DNA from: Ignavibacteriota bacterium
GTDB taxonomy: Bacteria; Bacteroidota; Ignavibacteria; UBA10030; SZUA-254
Reading direction: 5' to 3'
DNA length: 64,000 nucleotides
Assembly: GCA_025358305.1 (NCBI GenBank)
Contig: JANYJZ010000033.1
Location: forward strand, 149,513-213,512
Part shown: piece by piece, positions 46,759 to 58,522 of the stretch
Layout of the letters: every line of letters begins with the position of its first letter
Numbering within the stretch: position 1 is the first letter of the stretch
Program-made: the position numbers and the translations under genes
The notes under the pieces: generated by a model
Told to the model about the DNA's origin: nothing
The model's input: only the letters and a program-made list of their open reading frames with translations
Databases searched by the model: none

Positions 46759-49659
46759 TTACTCCCGTTTCCCTTCCGCCGAAGCATCCTTCGGCTCGTA
46801 CTCCTCGATGGGCGGACAGGCGCAGATGAGGTTCCTGTCCCCGTACACGCTGTTGATCCGGGCGACGGTCGGCCAGAACTTCCGCGTGCGGAGCCAGGGA
46901 ACGGGATACGCGGCCTTCTCTCTGGGATACGAGAACTTCCACGTGTCCGCCACGACCATATCGGCGGTATGCGGAGCGTTCTTCAGCACATTGTCCTCGC
47001 GGTCGGCCTTCCCGTCCTCGATCTCCTTGACCTCTGCGCGGATCGAGACGAGCGCGTCGCAGTAGCGGTCAAGCTCCTCCTTCGACTCGCTCTCGGTCGG
47101 CTCGATCATGAGCGTGCCCACGACCGGGAACGACGTCGTCGGTGCGTGAAAACCGTAGTCCATGAGGCGCTTCGCGACGTCTTCGACCTCGATGCCGGCG
47201 CTCGCCTTGATGGGGCGCAGGTCGATGATGAACTCGTGAGCGACGCGTCCCTGGGCCCCCTTGTAGACGATCGGATAGGACCGTTCGAGCTTCTTTGCCA
47301 TGTAGTTCGCGTTGAGGATGGCGATCTTTGTCGCACGGGTCAGCCCCTGCGGCCCCATCATGACGATGTACGCCCAGGAGATGGCGAGGATCCCCGCGCT
47401 TCCCCACGGGGCCGATGAGACGGGTCCGATGGCTTTGGGTCCGCCGATCGGCACGATCGGATGGGACGGCAGGAACGGCACGAGCGCGGGGACAACGCCG
47501 ATCGGGCCGACGCCGGGACCGCCCCCGCCGTGCGGGATGCAGAACGTCTTGTGGAGGTTGAGATGGCACACGTCGGCCCCGAGCTCCGCCGGACGGCAGA
47601 GCCCGACCTGGGCGTTCATATTCGCGCCGTCCATATACACCATTCCGCCGTTCGCGTGCACGATGTCGCAGATCCGTTGTATCCCCTCCTCGAACACGCC
47701 GTGCGTGGACGGATAGGTCACCATGAGCGCGGCGAGGGAGTCTTTGTGGAGCCGCGCCTTCTCCTCGAGGTCGTCGATGTCGATCGTGCCGTCGCTCTTC
47801 GCGCGCACGATGACGACCTCCATCCCCGCCATAACGGCGCTCGCAGGGTTCGTGCCGTGCGCCGATGACGGGATGAGGCAGACGGTGCGGTGCCCCTGTC
47901 CGCGGTCCTCGTGATACGCCCGGATGACGAGCATGCCGGCGTATTCCCCCTGGGCGCCGGAGTTCGGCTGGAGGGAGATGCCGGCGAACCCGGTGATCTC
48001 CCTGAGCATCCCCTCGAGTTCCTCGAAGAGGATCTGGTATCCGCGCGCTTGGTCCGTCGGGGCGAAGGGGTGGATGCCGTTGAACTCCCGCCACGTGATG
48101 GGGATGAGCTCCGTCGTCGCGTTGAGCTTCATCGTGCACGATCCCAGGGGGATCATGCTTCGGGTGAGGGAAAGGTCCTTCTCCTCGAGCGACCGGATGT
48201 AGCGAAGCATCTCCGTCTCGGAATGGTGCGCGTTGAAGACGGGGTGCGCGAGATAGGCCGAGGCGCGCTTCATCTGTCCGCGGTAGCCGTGCTCTTCCGT
48301 GCGGGCGATCTCGGCGGCCGACACCTTCGTCGAGGTGTGCGCGAAGATGTCCAGGAGCGTCTCGATCTCCCCGGCGGTGGAGCATTCGTCAAGAGCGATC
48401 ACGAGGGAGCCGTCCTCCATCCATCGGACATTGATCTTTTCGGAGTGGAGCGTCGAGTCGAGATACTGCCGCTTGGCAGGTCCCGCCGCGATGTGGATCG
48501 TATCGAAGAAGTCGTCGTGGAGGAGCGTGTAGCCGAGCCGCGCGATGCCGCGCGCCAAGACCTTCGTCAGATCGTGGATCCCTTCGGCGATCGCCCGAAG
48601 CCCCTCGGGGCCGTGGTAGACGGCGTACATGCTCGCCATGACCGCGAGGAGGACCTGTGCGGTGCAGATGTTCGACGTGGCTTTTTCCCGGCGGATGTGC
48701 TGTTCGCGCGTCTGGAGCGCCATCCGGAGGGCGCGCGCGCCGCGGGCGTCGATCGAAACGCCGATGATGCGGCCGGAGAGATGCCGTTTGAACTCCTCGC
48801 GTGTCGCGAAGAACGCGGCATGCGGTCCGCCGTACCCCAAGGGGACGCCGAAGCGCTGTGAATTGCCGACGGCGGCGTCGGCGCCGAACTCGCCGGGAGG
48901 GACAAGCAGCGTGAGGCTTAAAAGGTCGGTCGCAGCGCAGACGAACGCTCCTTGGGCGTGCGCCCGTTCGCACACGCCGCGGTAATCGTGCACCGCGCCG
49001 TCGGACGCAGGATACTGGACGAGCGCACCAAAGACCTCAGGCGTGAACTGCCATGATCCGTGGTCCCCCGCGACGACGGTGATGCCGAGATGCTTCGCCC
49101 GAGTCCGGATAAGGGCGATGGTCTGAGGATGGCAGGAGGAGGAGACGAGAAAGACCCCCCCTTTTGGGTGGTCCTTGACCGCGAAGAACATCGCCATCGC
49201 TTCGGCCGCCGCGGTCGCCTCGTCGAGGAGCGACGCGTTGGCGATCGGCAGCCCCGTCAGGTCGATGACCATCGTTTGGAAATTCAGCAGCGCTTCGAGG
49301 CGCCCCTGGGCGATCTCCGCCTGGTACGGCGTATACTGCGTGTACCACCCCGGGTTCTCGAGGACGTTCCGCTGGATCACCTTGGGGGTCACCGTGTCGG
49401 AATAGCCGAGGCCGATGAGCGAGCGGTAGAGATGGTTCTGCGATGCGATCGCCTTCAGCCTGGCGAGGGTGTCCTCCTCTCCGAGGGGCGGGTCGAGTGC
49501 GAGCGGCTTCCGGGCTCGAATGCCCGCGGGGACGACGCTTGCGATGAACGAATCAAGGTCTGCGGCGCCGAGTTCGGCGAGCATGGAGGCGGTTTCGGCG
49601 GCGTCGGGACCGATGTGACGCCGTGAGAAATCTTCAGTGCGGGATAATTCTATGGGCAT
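46759..49659 (-). CDS. gcvP: Glycine dehydrogenase (decarboxylating), P protein
   Basis: A 966-residue full-length P protein, not split into two subunits. It decarboxylates glycine and loads the aminomethyl group on lipoyl-GcvH. The pyridoxal-phosphate lysine is Lys704 in [16 protein letters not shown]; the N-terminal half has [12 protein letters not shown] and [12 protein letters not shown]. Start at 49659 matches the family N-terminus. A 214-base gap separates it from gcvH; that gap holds a run of nine G (49729-49737) and no recognised gene. gcvT and lpd are not in the window. Confidence 0.96.
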   Translation of the reverse strand: MPIELSRTEDFSRRHIGPDAAETASMLAELGAADLDSFIASVVPAGIRARKPLALDPPLGEEDTLARLKAIASQNHLYRSLIGLGYSDTVTPKVIQRNVLENPGWYTQYTPYQAEIAQGRLEALLNFQTMVIDLTGLPIANASLLDEATAAAEAMAMFFAVKDHPKGGVFLVSSSCHPQTIALIRTRAKHLGITVVAGDHGSWQFTPEVFGALVQYPASDGAVHDYRGVCERAHAQGAFVCAATDLLSLTLLVPPGEFGADAAVGNSQRFGVPLGYGGPHAAFFATREEFKRHLSGRIIGVSIDARGARALRMALQTREQHIRREKATSNICTAQVLLAVMASMYAVYHGPEGLRAIAEGIHDLTKVLARGIARLGYTLLHDDFFDTIHIAAGPAKRQYLDSTLHSEKINVRWMEDGSLVIALDECSTAGEIETLLDIFAHTSTKVSAAEIARTEEHGYRGQMKRASAYLAHPVFNAHHSETEMLRYIRSLEEKDLSLTRSMIPLGSCTMKLNATTELIPITWREFNGIHPFAPTDQARGYQILFEELEGMLREITGFAGISLQPNSGAQGEYAGMLVIRAYHEDRGQGHRTVCLIPSSAHGTNPASAVMAGMEVVIVRAKSDGTIDIDDLEEKARLHKDSLAALMVTYPSTHGVFEEGIQRICDIVHANGGMVYMDGANMNAQVGLCRPAELGADVCHLNLHKTFCIPHGGGGPGVGPIGVVPALVPFLPSHPIVPIGGPKAIGPVSSAPWGSAGILAISWAYIVMMGPQGLTRATKIAILNANYMAKKLERSYPIVYKGAQGRVAHEFIIDLRPIKASAGIEVEDVAKRLMDYGFHAPTTSFPVVGTLMIEPTESESKEELDRYCDALVSIRAEVKEIEDGKADREDNVLKNAPHTADMVVADTWKFSYPREKAAYPVPWLRTRKFWPTVARINSVYGDRNLICACPPIEEYEPKDASAEGKRE

Positions 49660-49873
49660 AGTCGTTGGTGGAATGAGAGAACCATGAACGGAACCTGTGT
49701 CGTGCGAACGCAACATCACGTGCGCCTTGGGGGGGGGAAGGGGTGACGACCGTCCCCGGGTGCCCGGCGGACAAGGGAGACGCCGGAACCGACCGGAGAT
49801 GAATCAGACGTATGAATGAGTTCCCTTCCGCCGGCCGGGCGGACGGAACCGGCGGCGCTGTCGCGCGCGCTAG

Positions 49874-50254
49874 TTACTTTCCGATGAGAGCCCGGTACTG
49901 CTTCGCATCGAGCAGACCGGCCACTTCCTGCGGGCTTCCAAGCTTGATCTTGATCATCCAGCCGCCGCCGTACGGCTCACTGTTGACGAGCTCGGACGCC
50001 TTTTCCAGAGCGCCGTTGACCTCGGTGACCTCGCCGGAGACGGGGGCGTAGAGGTCCGAGACGGCCTTCACCGCCTCGATCGTGCCGAACGTCTCGCCCT
50101 GCTTCACCGTGCGGCCCTTCGCGGGGAGCTCAACGAACACGATGTCCCCGAGCTCGCCCTGGGCGTACTCCGTGATGCCGATGACGCCGGCGGCGCCCTC
50201 CACCCTGACCCATTCGTGCTCTTTGGTGTACTTCAGTCCTTCAGGAAATTCCAT
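49874..50254 (-). CDS. gcvH: Glycine cleavage system H protein
   Basis: A 126-residue lipoyl carrier. The lipoylated lysine is in [18 protein letters not shown] and the family motif YTKEHEWV is at residues 9-16. It shuttles intermediates between the P, T and L proteins. AAGG lies 7 bases before the ATG. It starts 24 bases after accC. Confidence 0.96.
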   Translation of the reverse strand: MEFPEGLKYTKEHEWVRVEGAAGVIGITEYAQGELGDIVFVELPAKGRTVKQGETFGTIEAVKAVSDLYAPVSGEVTEVNGALEKASELVNSEPYGGGWMIKIKLGSPQEVAGLLDAKQYRALIGK

Positions 50255-50278
50255 TGTCTGCCTTCACGTGATGTGTGC

Positions 50279-51619
<1,341 letters not shown>

Positions 51620-51682
51620 GACGGGCGGGCGCGTAAAATGGAGGAATCATGAGGGCGGAACAGCTCTGGTCGACATCGCGGA

Positions 51683-52141
51683 TCACACCGTGTCGATGAG
51701 AAAGAGGGGCTGATTGTATTCCACCGGCTGGCCGTTCTCGACGAGGATCTTCACGACCCTGCCGGCGACGTCGGATTCGATCTCGTTCATGAGCTTCATC
51801 GCTTCGATGATGCACAGGACGCTCTTCGCCTGGACCTCGTGTCCGACCTCGACGTAGGAATCGGCGTCGGGGGCCGGGGCGCGGTAGAATGTGCCGACGA
51901 TTGGGGACTTGATCTCGTGGTACTTCTTTTCGGGGACAGCCGGGGGAGCCGGCGCCGCGGCGGAGGACGCGGGGGCGGCCGGGGCCGCCTGGTGCTGCGC
52001 CGTCATGTCGTGGGTCAGCGGGGCGCTCCCGTGCTGACCCCGCGAGATCCGAACACGCAGTCCTTCTTCTTCCACCTCAATCTCGTTCACACCGCTCTGT
52101 TCGACAATGCGCACCAACTTCTTCAAGAGGGCTAGATCCAT
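51683..52141 (-). CDS. accB: Biotin carboxyl carrier protein
   Basis: A 152-residue carrier. N-terminal helix ([22 protein letters not shown]), an Ala/Pro-rich flexible linker (about 55-75), and a C-terminal biotinyl domain with the biotinylated lysine in [14 protein letters not shown]. Partner of AccC immediately downstream; 93 bases after efp. Confidence 0.95.
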   Translation of the reverse strand: MDLALLKKLVRIVEQSGVNEIEVEEEGLRVRISRGQHGSAPLTHDMTAQHQAAPAAPASSAAAPAPPAVPEKKYHEIKSPIVGTFYRAPAPDADSYVEVGHEVQAKSVLCIIEAMKLMNEIESDVAGRVVKILVENGQPVEYNQPLFLIDTV

Positions 52142-52234
52142 GGTCTCTCCGATGTATGATCGATGGTAAGAACTGGCGCGAACGCTCGTGCACGGTCCCG
52201 CCGTGCCGCCCCGCGAGCCCGGGGGACCGCTCCC

Positions 52235-52801
52235 TTACGCAGCCTTCACCCGCTCCACGTAGTGGCCGGTACGCGTGTCCACCTTGATCATGTCCCCTTC
52301 GTTGATGAAGAGGGGGACGTTGACGGAAGCGCCGGTCTCCACTTTCGCGGGTTTCTGAGCGCCTGTCGCGGTGTCACCGCGGACGCCGGGGACCGTCTCA
52401 ACGATCCGCAGCTCGACCGTGACCGGGATCTGCACGGAGATGATGTCGTCGCCGTTGAACATGATCTCGACCGTCTCGGTCTCCTTGAGGAACTTCGAGC
52501 CGTCGCCGACGACCGACTCTTCGACGCTGATCTGGTCGAACGTCTCCTTGTCCATGAAGACGTATCCGGAGCCGTCGTGATAGAGGTACTGGAATTCCTT
52601 GGTATCGATCCGAACGATGTCGACCGCTTCACCCGCGCGAAACCTGATCTCGACGACCTTCCCCGAGCGAAGGCTCTTGAGTTTGGCCCGGACGAACGCG
52701 CGCCAATTTCCTGGGTTCACATGCTGGAACTCTACAATGGTCCATAGCTCCCCATCCATGCGTATAGCCATGCCAGGACGAAATTCAGCGGTCGTAGCCA
52801 T
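52235..52801 (-). CDS. efp: Translation elongation factor P, Asn at the tip position
   Basis: A 188-residue EF-P relieving ribosome stalling at polyproline. Three beta-barrel domains are present; domain III ends GDMIKVDTRTGHYVERV. The domain I tip loop reads VNPGNWRAFVRAK, so the position equivalent to E. coli Lys34 (modified by EpmAB) or to the rhamnosylated Arg of EarP types is Asn32. Neither modification could occur there. Strong ribosome-binding site (AAGGAG). It heads the efp-accBC-gcvHP-guaA series. Confidence 0.95.
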   Translation of the reverse strand: MATTAEFRPGMAIRMDGELWTIVEFQHVNPGNWRAFVRAKLKSLRSGKVVEIRFRAGEAVDIVRIDTKEFQYLYHDGSGYVFMDKETFDQISVEESVVGDGSKFLKETETVEIMFNGDDIISVQIPVTVELRIVETVPGVRGDTATGAQKPAKVETGASVNVPLFINEGDMIKVDTRTGHYVERVKAA

Positions 52802-52852
52802 AAAACTCCTTAGGGTTGAAAAAAAAGCAGAAAGTGCGTACTTGTTGGCGGA

Positions 52853-52883
52853 AAAAGATACGAAGAACTCGGCTGAAAGTCAA
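52853..52883 (-). promoter_or_regulatory. Promoter of efp
   Basis: TTGACT, 20 bases from TTG, TATCTTTT on the minus strand, about 52 bases before the ATG. May drive the whole efp-guaA block. Confidence 0.75.
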
Positions 52884-52953
52884 GGAATCGGAGGGCCGCA
52901 GGTCCTGAAAATCCCCCGAATCGACCGAAAACGTCGATCCGGACGGACCTCCG

Positions 52954-53940
<987 letters not shown>

Positions 53941-53959
53941 AGGGCGTTGCCGCGGTCAC

Positions 53960-54604
53960 TCAGGCATGTTTGATGAGGAGGGACTCCATGACATTCGCGG
54001 CATCCTCGCATTTGTCGGTGGCGGTCTCCAGGCCGACGTAGATCTCCTTGAGCTTGATGATCTGGACGGCGTCCTTTTCGTGCTCGAAGAGATCAGCGAT
54101 CGCACCCTGGAATACCGTATCCGCCTCGTTCTCGTACTCGTTCACGCGCTCGAGGACTTTCTGCAGCTCGGCCGACTTCCGGAAATCGCGCAGGAGCGAG
54201 ACGCCCTTCTGGAGTTCGTTCACCGAACGCTGGAGGATCTCGATGAGTTGCGCCATCTCCGGCGGGCAGTTCTTGAGCTTGTAGAGGACGAAGCGCTGGG
54301 CGCTCCCGTCGATGTAGTCCATGACGTCGTCGAGCGCGGAGGCGAGGATGTGGATGTCCTCCCGGTCGAACGGCGTGACGAAGGTCGCGTTGAGTTCGGC
54401 GAAGATCTTGTGCGTGACGTTGTCCCCTTTGTGCTCGAGCTCGTGGATCTGGCGGACGGTCTCCTCATGGTCTTGGGCGGAACCGGAACGAAGTTCGTAG
54501 AGGATCTTTGACGCATCGACCAGATTTTGAGCGGACTCTTCGAAGTACGCATAGAACTTCTCGTCATGGGGCAACAGGATCTGGATGAGATGGTCGAGTT
54601 TCAT
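53960..54604 (-). CDS. DUF47/PhoU-like phosphate transport regulator
   Basis: A 214-residue all-helical protein of the DUF47 (PF01865, TIGR00153) family, related to PhoU, found beside PiT transporters. Recognisable parts are HELEHKGDNVTHKIFAELNATFVTPFDREDIHIL and LEIYVGLE-like ETATDKCEDAANVMESLLIK. It is thought to control PiT activity. First gene of the pair, with a promoter at 54650-54680. Confidence 0.93.
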   Translation of the reverse strand: MKLDHLIQILLPHDEKFYAYFEESAQNLVDASKILYELRSGSAQDHEETVRQIHELEHKGDNVTHKIFAELNATFVTPFDREDIHILASALDDVMDYIDGSAQRFVLYKLKNCPPEMAQLIEILQRSVNELQKGVSLLRDFRKSAELQKVLERVNEYENEADTVFQGAIADLFEHEKDAVQIIKLKEIYVGLETATDKCEDAANVMESLLIKHA

Positions 54605-54649
54605 ACGGGATACCTAGATGATTCGGGGGAAGAGATGACGTTAAGCGAC

Positions 54650-54680
54650 CAAATGTACTTAATATTCAGGATATATTCAA
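54650..54680 (-). promoter_or_regulatory. Promoter of the DUF47-pit operon
   Basis: TTGAAT, 20 bases from TTG, TACATTTG on the minus strand. Perfect TAnnTTTG -7 element; about 46 bases before the ATG. No Pho box was recognised. Confidence 0.77.
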
Positions 54681-54801
54681 TGAACATTGAGGAAATATTC
54701 GACCCCCGCACCCTGCATATCGTGGCCGGATATGACACGATCACCGGAGGCATCTCTTCCGGCCGCCCAGATTCACCGGCGGCCGCAGGATGGCCTTTTT
54801 A

Positions 54802-54832
54802 TTGCATTTTGGGAGGGAGATTCGTATTTTGA
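54802..54832 (+). promoter_or_regulatory. Promoter of the DUF4296 lipoprotein-two-component operon
   Basis: TTGCAT, 20 bases from TTG, TATTTTGA, 26 bases before the ATG at 54858. Confidence 0.72.
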
Positions 54833-54857
54833 CGCACCGACTACAGCGTACGACATC

Positions 54858-55199
54858 ATGCGTTCCCGAAATCTGCTCCTCCTCGTCTCGGCCTTCGTCC
54901 TGATCTCCTGTTCGGGCCGAAGCGCCGACGCGCGGCTGGTCCCGGAGGAGACGTTCGTCCGGCTCTACGCCGACGTCCTCGTCGTCCGGGAAGAGTCGTT
55001 GCTCCGCGGCGCCGGTGCGGTCGGCCCATCCCTCCCCGATTCGCTCTCACGGGTGTACGGCATCGAAGGCGCGGACTTCGACTACACGTTGAAAGCGTAC
55101 CAGGCAGACCTCACGAAGTGGAAGCACCTTCATGAGAAGGTCGTGCAGCGCCTCGAGCTGCTGCAGCAGGAAATGGCATCCAAACGCGTCCACCGATAG
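54858..55199 (+). CDS. Small lipoprotein, DUF4296-like
   Basis: A 113-residue lipoprotein. Signal MRSRNLLLLVSAFVLISC with lipobox LISC (Cys18). VPEETFVRLYADVLVVREES and then SLSRVYGIEGADFDYTLKAYQ follow the pattern of the FCB-specific DUF4296 family, whose function is unknown. It lies 6 bases before a response regulator gene and is probably co-transcribed with it. Confidence 0.78.
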   Translation: MRSRNLLLLVSAFVLISCSGRSADARLVPEETFVRLYADVLVVREESLLRGAGAVGPSLPDSLSRVYGIEGADFDYTLKAYQADLTKWKHLHEKVVQRLELLQQEMASKRVHR

Positions 55200-55205
55200 G
55201 GCCCC

Positions 55206-55895
55206 ATGAAGACCATACTCATCGTCGATGACGAACGGGACATCCTCGATTTTCTGAAGTATAATCTCCAGAAGGAGGGCTACACCGTCCTCACCGCGAA
55301 GAACGGCAAGGAGGCGCTCCTCCAAGCAGCCACGAAGCCGCATCTCATCCTCCTTGACGTCATGATGCCCGAATACGACGGATGGGAGGTCCTCAAACGG
55401 CTGAAGAAGAACCCGGCGACGGCCGATATCCCAGCCATCTTTCTGACGGCGAAGAAGACGGACGTCGACGAAGTGCTCGGGCTGGAGCTCGGCGCCGATG
55501 ATTTCATCATCAAGCCCGTCAGCATCCCGAAGCTCCTCGCCCGGATCAAAGCGACGCTCCGGAGCCACGAGCCGACGGAGTCGTCTCGGACGGCGACCTC
55601 GCCCGTGGCCGTCGGCGCGGTCGAGATCCAGCCCTCCCGCCACATCGTCCTGGTCGACGGGAAGGAAGTGTTCTTCCCGAAGAAGGAGTTCGAGGTCCTC
55701 CTCCACCTCGCGACCCACGCCGGTCACCTCGTGAACCGCGAGAGCCTTCTCAACGCCGTCTGGGGAAGCGACGTGCGCGTGGTGGACCGCACGGTGGACG
55801 TTCACATCCGAAAGATCCGGGAAAAGCTCGGCCCGCATGCCGACTACATCGAGACCGTCAAGGGCGTTGGATACCGCATGCGGGACCGAGCGTGA
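55206..55895 (+). CDS. OmpR/PhoB-family response regulator
   Basis: A 229-residue two-domain regulator. Receiver with acidic pocket VDDERD, phosphoacceptor Asp51 (ILLDVMMPEYDG) and Lys in FIIKPVSIPKLL. Winged-helix DNA-binding domain with RESLLNAVWGSDVRVVDRTVDVHIRKIREKL. Coupled to the downstream kinase by a GTGA overlap. Proximity to the DUF47-pit operon suggests phosphate control (PhoB-like), but nothing in the sequence fixes this. Confidence 0.93.
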   Translation: MKTILIVDDERDILDFLKYNLQKEGYTVLTAKNGKEALLQAATKPHLILLDVMMPEYDGWEVLKRLKKNPATADIPAIFLTAKKTDVDEVLGLELGADDFIIKPVSIPKLLARIKATLRSHEPTESSRTATSPVAVGAVEIQPSRHIVLVDGKEVFFPKKEFEVLLHLATHAGHLVNRESLLNAVWGSDVRVVDRTVDVHIRKIREKLGPHADYIETVKGVGYRMRDRA

Positions 55896-57328
55896 AGATC
55901 CAGACGCGGCTCACGCTGCTCTTGATCGCGGTCTCGGCCGTCGTCATCACAGCCGCGGGCATCTTCACCGCTCTCTCGCTCGACGCCTACTTCACCTCCC
56001 GGATCGCGCTCGAGCTCTCGACGCAGACCCGCCAGGTCGACTACCTCCTGCGCACCGCCGTGCCGGAAGGCGGCTCCTACAGCATGCTCACCCAGCTCGC
56101 CGGCGCCGGCGGGTTCCGTCTCACGCTCATCGACCGGACGGGCATCGTCCTGTTCGACTCGGAGGTCGCATCCGACCGGCTCGCGACCCTCGAAAATCAT
56201 CTGAACCGTCCAGAGGTCTTGATGGCCGCTCGCGAAGGTGCCGGCTCCGACACGAGGCACAGCGCGACGATCGGCAAGGACCTCTTCTACCTCGCCACGC
56301 GCATCGATGCGCCCCTGCCGTCGTCGAGCGGGTTCCAACAGGCGGCATATCTCCGGCTTGCGATCCCGCTGACGGCCGTCCAGGAGGTGCAGAAGGAGAT
56401 CTCCTCCAAGATCCTCATCACGAGCTTCCTTATCCTCCTCCTCGTCACCGCGCTCGCATTCTTTTTGTCGCGGAGACTCGCCCAACCCATCGAAGACATG
56501 GCCGCCACGGCGCAACGGATTCAGGCGGGGCAGCTCGACCAGCGCATCGCCGTACGGTCGAATGACGAACTTGGGCGCCTCGCCGCCAGCCTCAACAGCA
56601 TGGTCGACACCCTGAACGCCGACATCACGAAGCTGCGGAAGCTCGAACAGGTCCGCAGCGAGTTCCTCGGGAACGTCTCCCACGAGCTCCGCACGCCTAT
56701 CTTCGCCATCCAGGGGATGCTCGAGACGCTCCTCGGCGGGGCGATCGACGACAAGGAGGTCAATGCGTCGTTCGTGGAGAGCGCACTGCGGAACACGGAG
56801 CGACTCAACAGCTTACTCGCGGACCTCATCGAGATATCCTCCATCGAGTCGGGCGAGATGAAGATGAGCTTCCGGTATTTTCCCGTCAAGGCGTTCCTGG
56901 AGAGCGTCGTCACGGAGATGCTTCCGGGGGCGGCGCGGAAGGATATCGCTCTTACATTGAACGAGATCCCGCCGGACCTTGAGGTCCTTGGGGACAAGGA
57001 ACGGCTTCGGCAGGTCATGGTGAACCTCATCGACAATGCAGTGAAGTATTCGGAGCCGCGCCGAAGCGTCTCGGTGCGCGCGGAGCGAGCAGGCACGGGC
57101 GTCACGATCAGCGTTGCAGACACCGGGTTCGGCATTCCCGCAGAGGACATTCCGAGGATCTTCGAGCGCTTTTACCGGGTCGACCGGGAACGCTCCCGCG
57201 AGGCGGGCGGAACGGGGCTCGGACTGGCGATCGTAAAGCATATCGTCGAGGCGCACGGCGGACGCGTCGCCGTCGAGAGCGCGGCGGGCAAAGGCAGCAC
57301 GTTCAGCTTTAGTCTCCCCGCCGCCTGA
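55892..57328 (+). CDS. PhoR-like sensor histidine kinase
   Basis: A 478-residue membrane kinase with GTG start overlapping the regulator stop. TM1 about 8-30, extracytoplasmic sensor region 31-165, TM2 about 170-190 (ILITSFLILLLVTALAFFLS), HAMP (RRLAQPIEDMAATAQRIQAG), phosphoacceptor His264 in VSHELRTPIFAIQG, N box NLIDNAVKYSE, and G boxes DTGFGIP and GGTGLGLAIVKH. Partner of the upstream regulator. Followed by a flavoprotein gene with a one-base stop/start overlap (TGATG). Confidence 0.94.
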   Translation: MKIQTRLTLLLIAVSAVVITAAGIFTALSLDAYFTSRIALELSTQTRQVDYLLRTAVPEGGSYSMLTQLAGAGGFRLTLIDRTGIVLFDSEVASDRLATLENHLNRPEVLMAAREGAGSDTRHSATIGKDLFYLATRIDAPLPSSSGFQQAAYLRLAIPLTAVQEVQKEISSKILITSFLILLLVTALAFFLSRRLAQPIEDMAATAQRIQAGQLDQRIAVRSNDELGRLAASLNSMVDTLNADITKLRKLEQVRSEFLGNVSHELRTPIFAIQGMLETLLGGAIDDKEVNASFVESALRNTERLNSLLADLIEISSIESGEMKMSFRYFPVKAFLESVVTEMLPGAARKDIALTLNEIPPDLEVLGDKERLRQVMVNLIDNAVKYSEPRRSVSVRAERAGTGVTISVADTGFGIPAEDIPRIFERFYRVDRERSREAGGTGLGLAIVKHIVEAHGGRVAVESAAGKGSTFSFSLPAA

Positions 57329-58503
57329 TGAGCGAAGCGGCGTACGACGTCATCGTCCTCGGAGCGGGCGCCGCCGGCCTCATGTGCGCGGTGGAGGCCG
57401 GCAAGCGCGGCCGCCGCGTCGTCGTCCTCGAACAGAACGAAAAGATCGGCGAGAAGATCCGGATCTCCGGCGGGGGACGCTGCAACTTCACGAACCTCAG
57501 CGTCGAGCCGGGGCACTATCTTTCCGCAAACAGGCACTTCTGCACTTCCGCTCTCGCCCGGTTCACACCGCGCGACTTCCTCGCGCTCGTCGAGCGCTAC
57601 AAGATCCCCTATCACGAGAAGCACTCCGGCCAGCTCTTCTGCGACACGTCGTCCCGGGAGATCCTCTCGATGCTCCGCGCGGAGTGCGACCGAACCGGGG
57701 TCGCGGTCCGAACCGGCTGCCGCATCGCATCGGCCGCACTGGAGGCGGAGTTCCTCGTCCGGACATCCGGAGGGGATCTGTACGCGGCGTCCCTCGTGGT
57801 CGCCACCGGCGGCCTTTCCATCCCCACGCTCGGAGCGACAGACCTCGGCTACCGCCTCGCCCGGCAGTTCGACCTCGTCGTCACCGATGTGCGCCCGGGC
57901 CTCGTGCCCCTCACCTTCTCCGGACGCGATGGGGAAATGATGAAACGCCTCAGCGGAATCTCCGCCGCCGCGGTCGTCTCCTGCGGCGAGCACTCCTTCC
58001 GCGAACAGCTTCTGTTCACGCACAAGGGCTTGAGCGGCCCCGCGATCCTCCAGATCTCCTCATATTGGAAACCCGGCGCCGCGATCAGCATCGACCTTCT
58101 TCCCGGCGTCGAGCTCGCGCAGGAGGTGCGCACGAAATCTTCGGGAGCGAAGGAAATGGCCGCGCTCCTCGCGCACTACCTCCCTCGACGGCTCGCGCAG
58201 GAATGGTGCGCCGGGAGACCGTGGTCGAAATCGCTTTCGCAGACGTCGCAACAGGAACTTGTCGCGTACGAAGATGCGCTGCATCATTGGGAAGTGACGC
58301 CGGACGGGACAGAGGGGTTCGCGAAAGCGGAAGTGACGTGCGGGGGTGTCGACACCGCCGGGCTCTCTTCCAAGACGATGGAATCCCGGCAGGTGAAGGG
58401 TCTCTACTTCGTCGGCGAGGTGGTCGACGTCACCGGACACCTCGGCGGCTACAACTTCCAGTGGGCGTGGGCCTCCGGATTTGCTGCGGGCCAGGTCGCC
58501 TGA
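57328..58503 (+). CDS. FAD-dependent oxidoreductase, HI0933/BaiN family
   Basis: A 391-residue flavoprotein. N-terminal dinucleotide fold DVIVLGAGAAGLMCAVEAG, the family-specific KIRISGGGRCNFTN, and LVVATGGLSIPTLGATDLGY. The C-terminal GLYFVGEVVDVTGHLGGYNFQWAWASG is the signature of the HI0933/BaiN group (PF03486). Substrate unknown; BaiN acts in bile-acid dehydroxylation in gut clostridia, but most members have no assigned reaction. Translationally coupled to the kinase gene. Confidence 0.92.
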   Translation: MSEAAYDVIVLGAGAAGLMCAVEAGKRGRRVVVLEQNEKIGEKIRISGGGRCNFTNLSVEPGHYLSANRHFCTSALARFTPRDFLALVERYKIPYHEKHSGQLFCDTSSREILSMLRAECDRTGVAVRTGCRIASAALEAEFLVRTSGGDLYAASLVVATGGLSIPTLGATDLGYRLARQFDLVVTDVRPGLVPLTFSGRDGEMMKRLSGISAAAVVSCGEHSFREQLLFTHKGLSGPAILQISSYWKPGAAISIDLLPGVELAQEVRTKSSGAKEMAALLAHYLPRRLAQEWCAGRPWSKSLSQTSQQELVAYEDALHHWEVTPDGTEGFAKAEVTCGGVDTAGLSSKTMESRQVKGLYFVGEVVDVTGHLGGYNFQWAWASGFAAGQVA

Positions 58504-58522
58504 CTCTGGCCCGCCGCTCGGA

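Noticed and set aside
49729..49737. Run of nine G as a phase-variation tract before gcvP
   Set aside because: It lies outside the coding frame (ATG at 49659), in a gap before a housekeeping gene, and not in a promoter spacer that I can recognise. Sequencing error is as likely.
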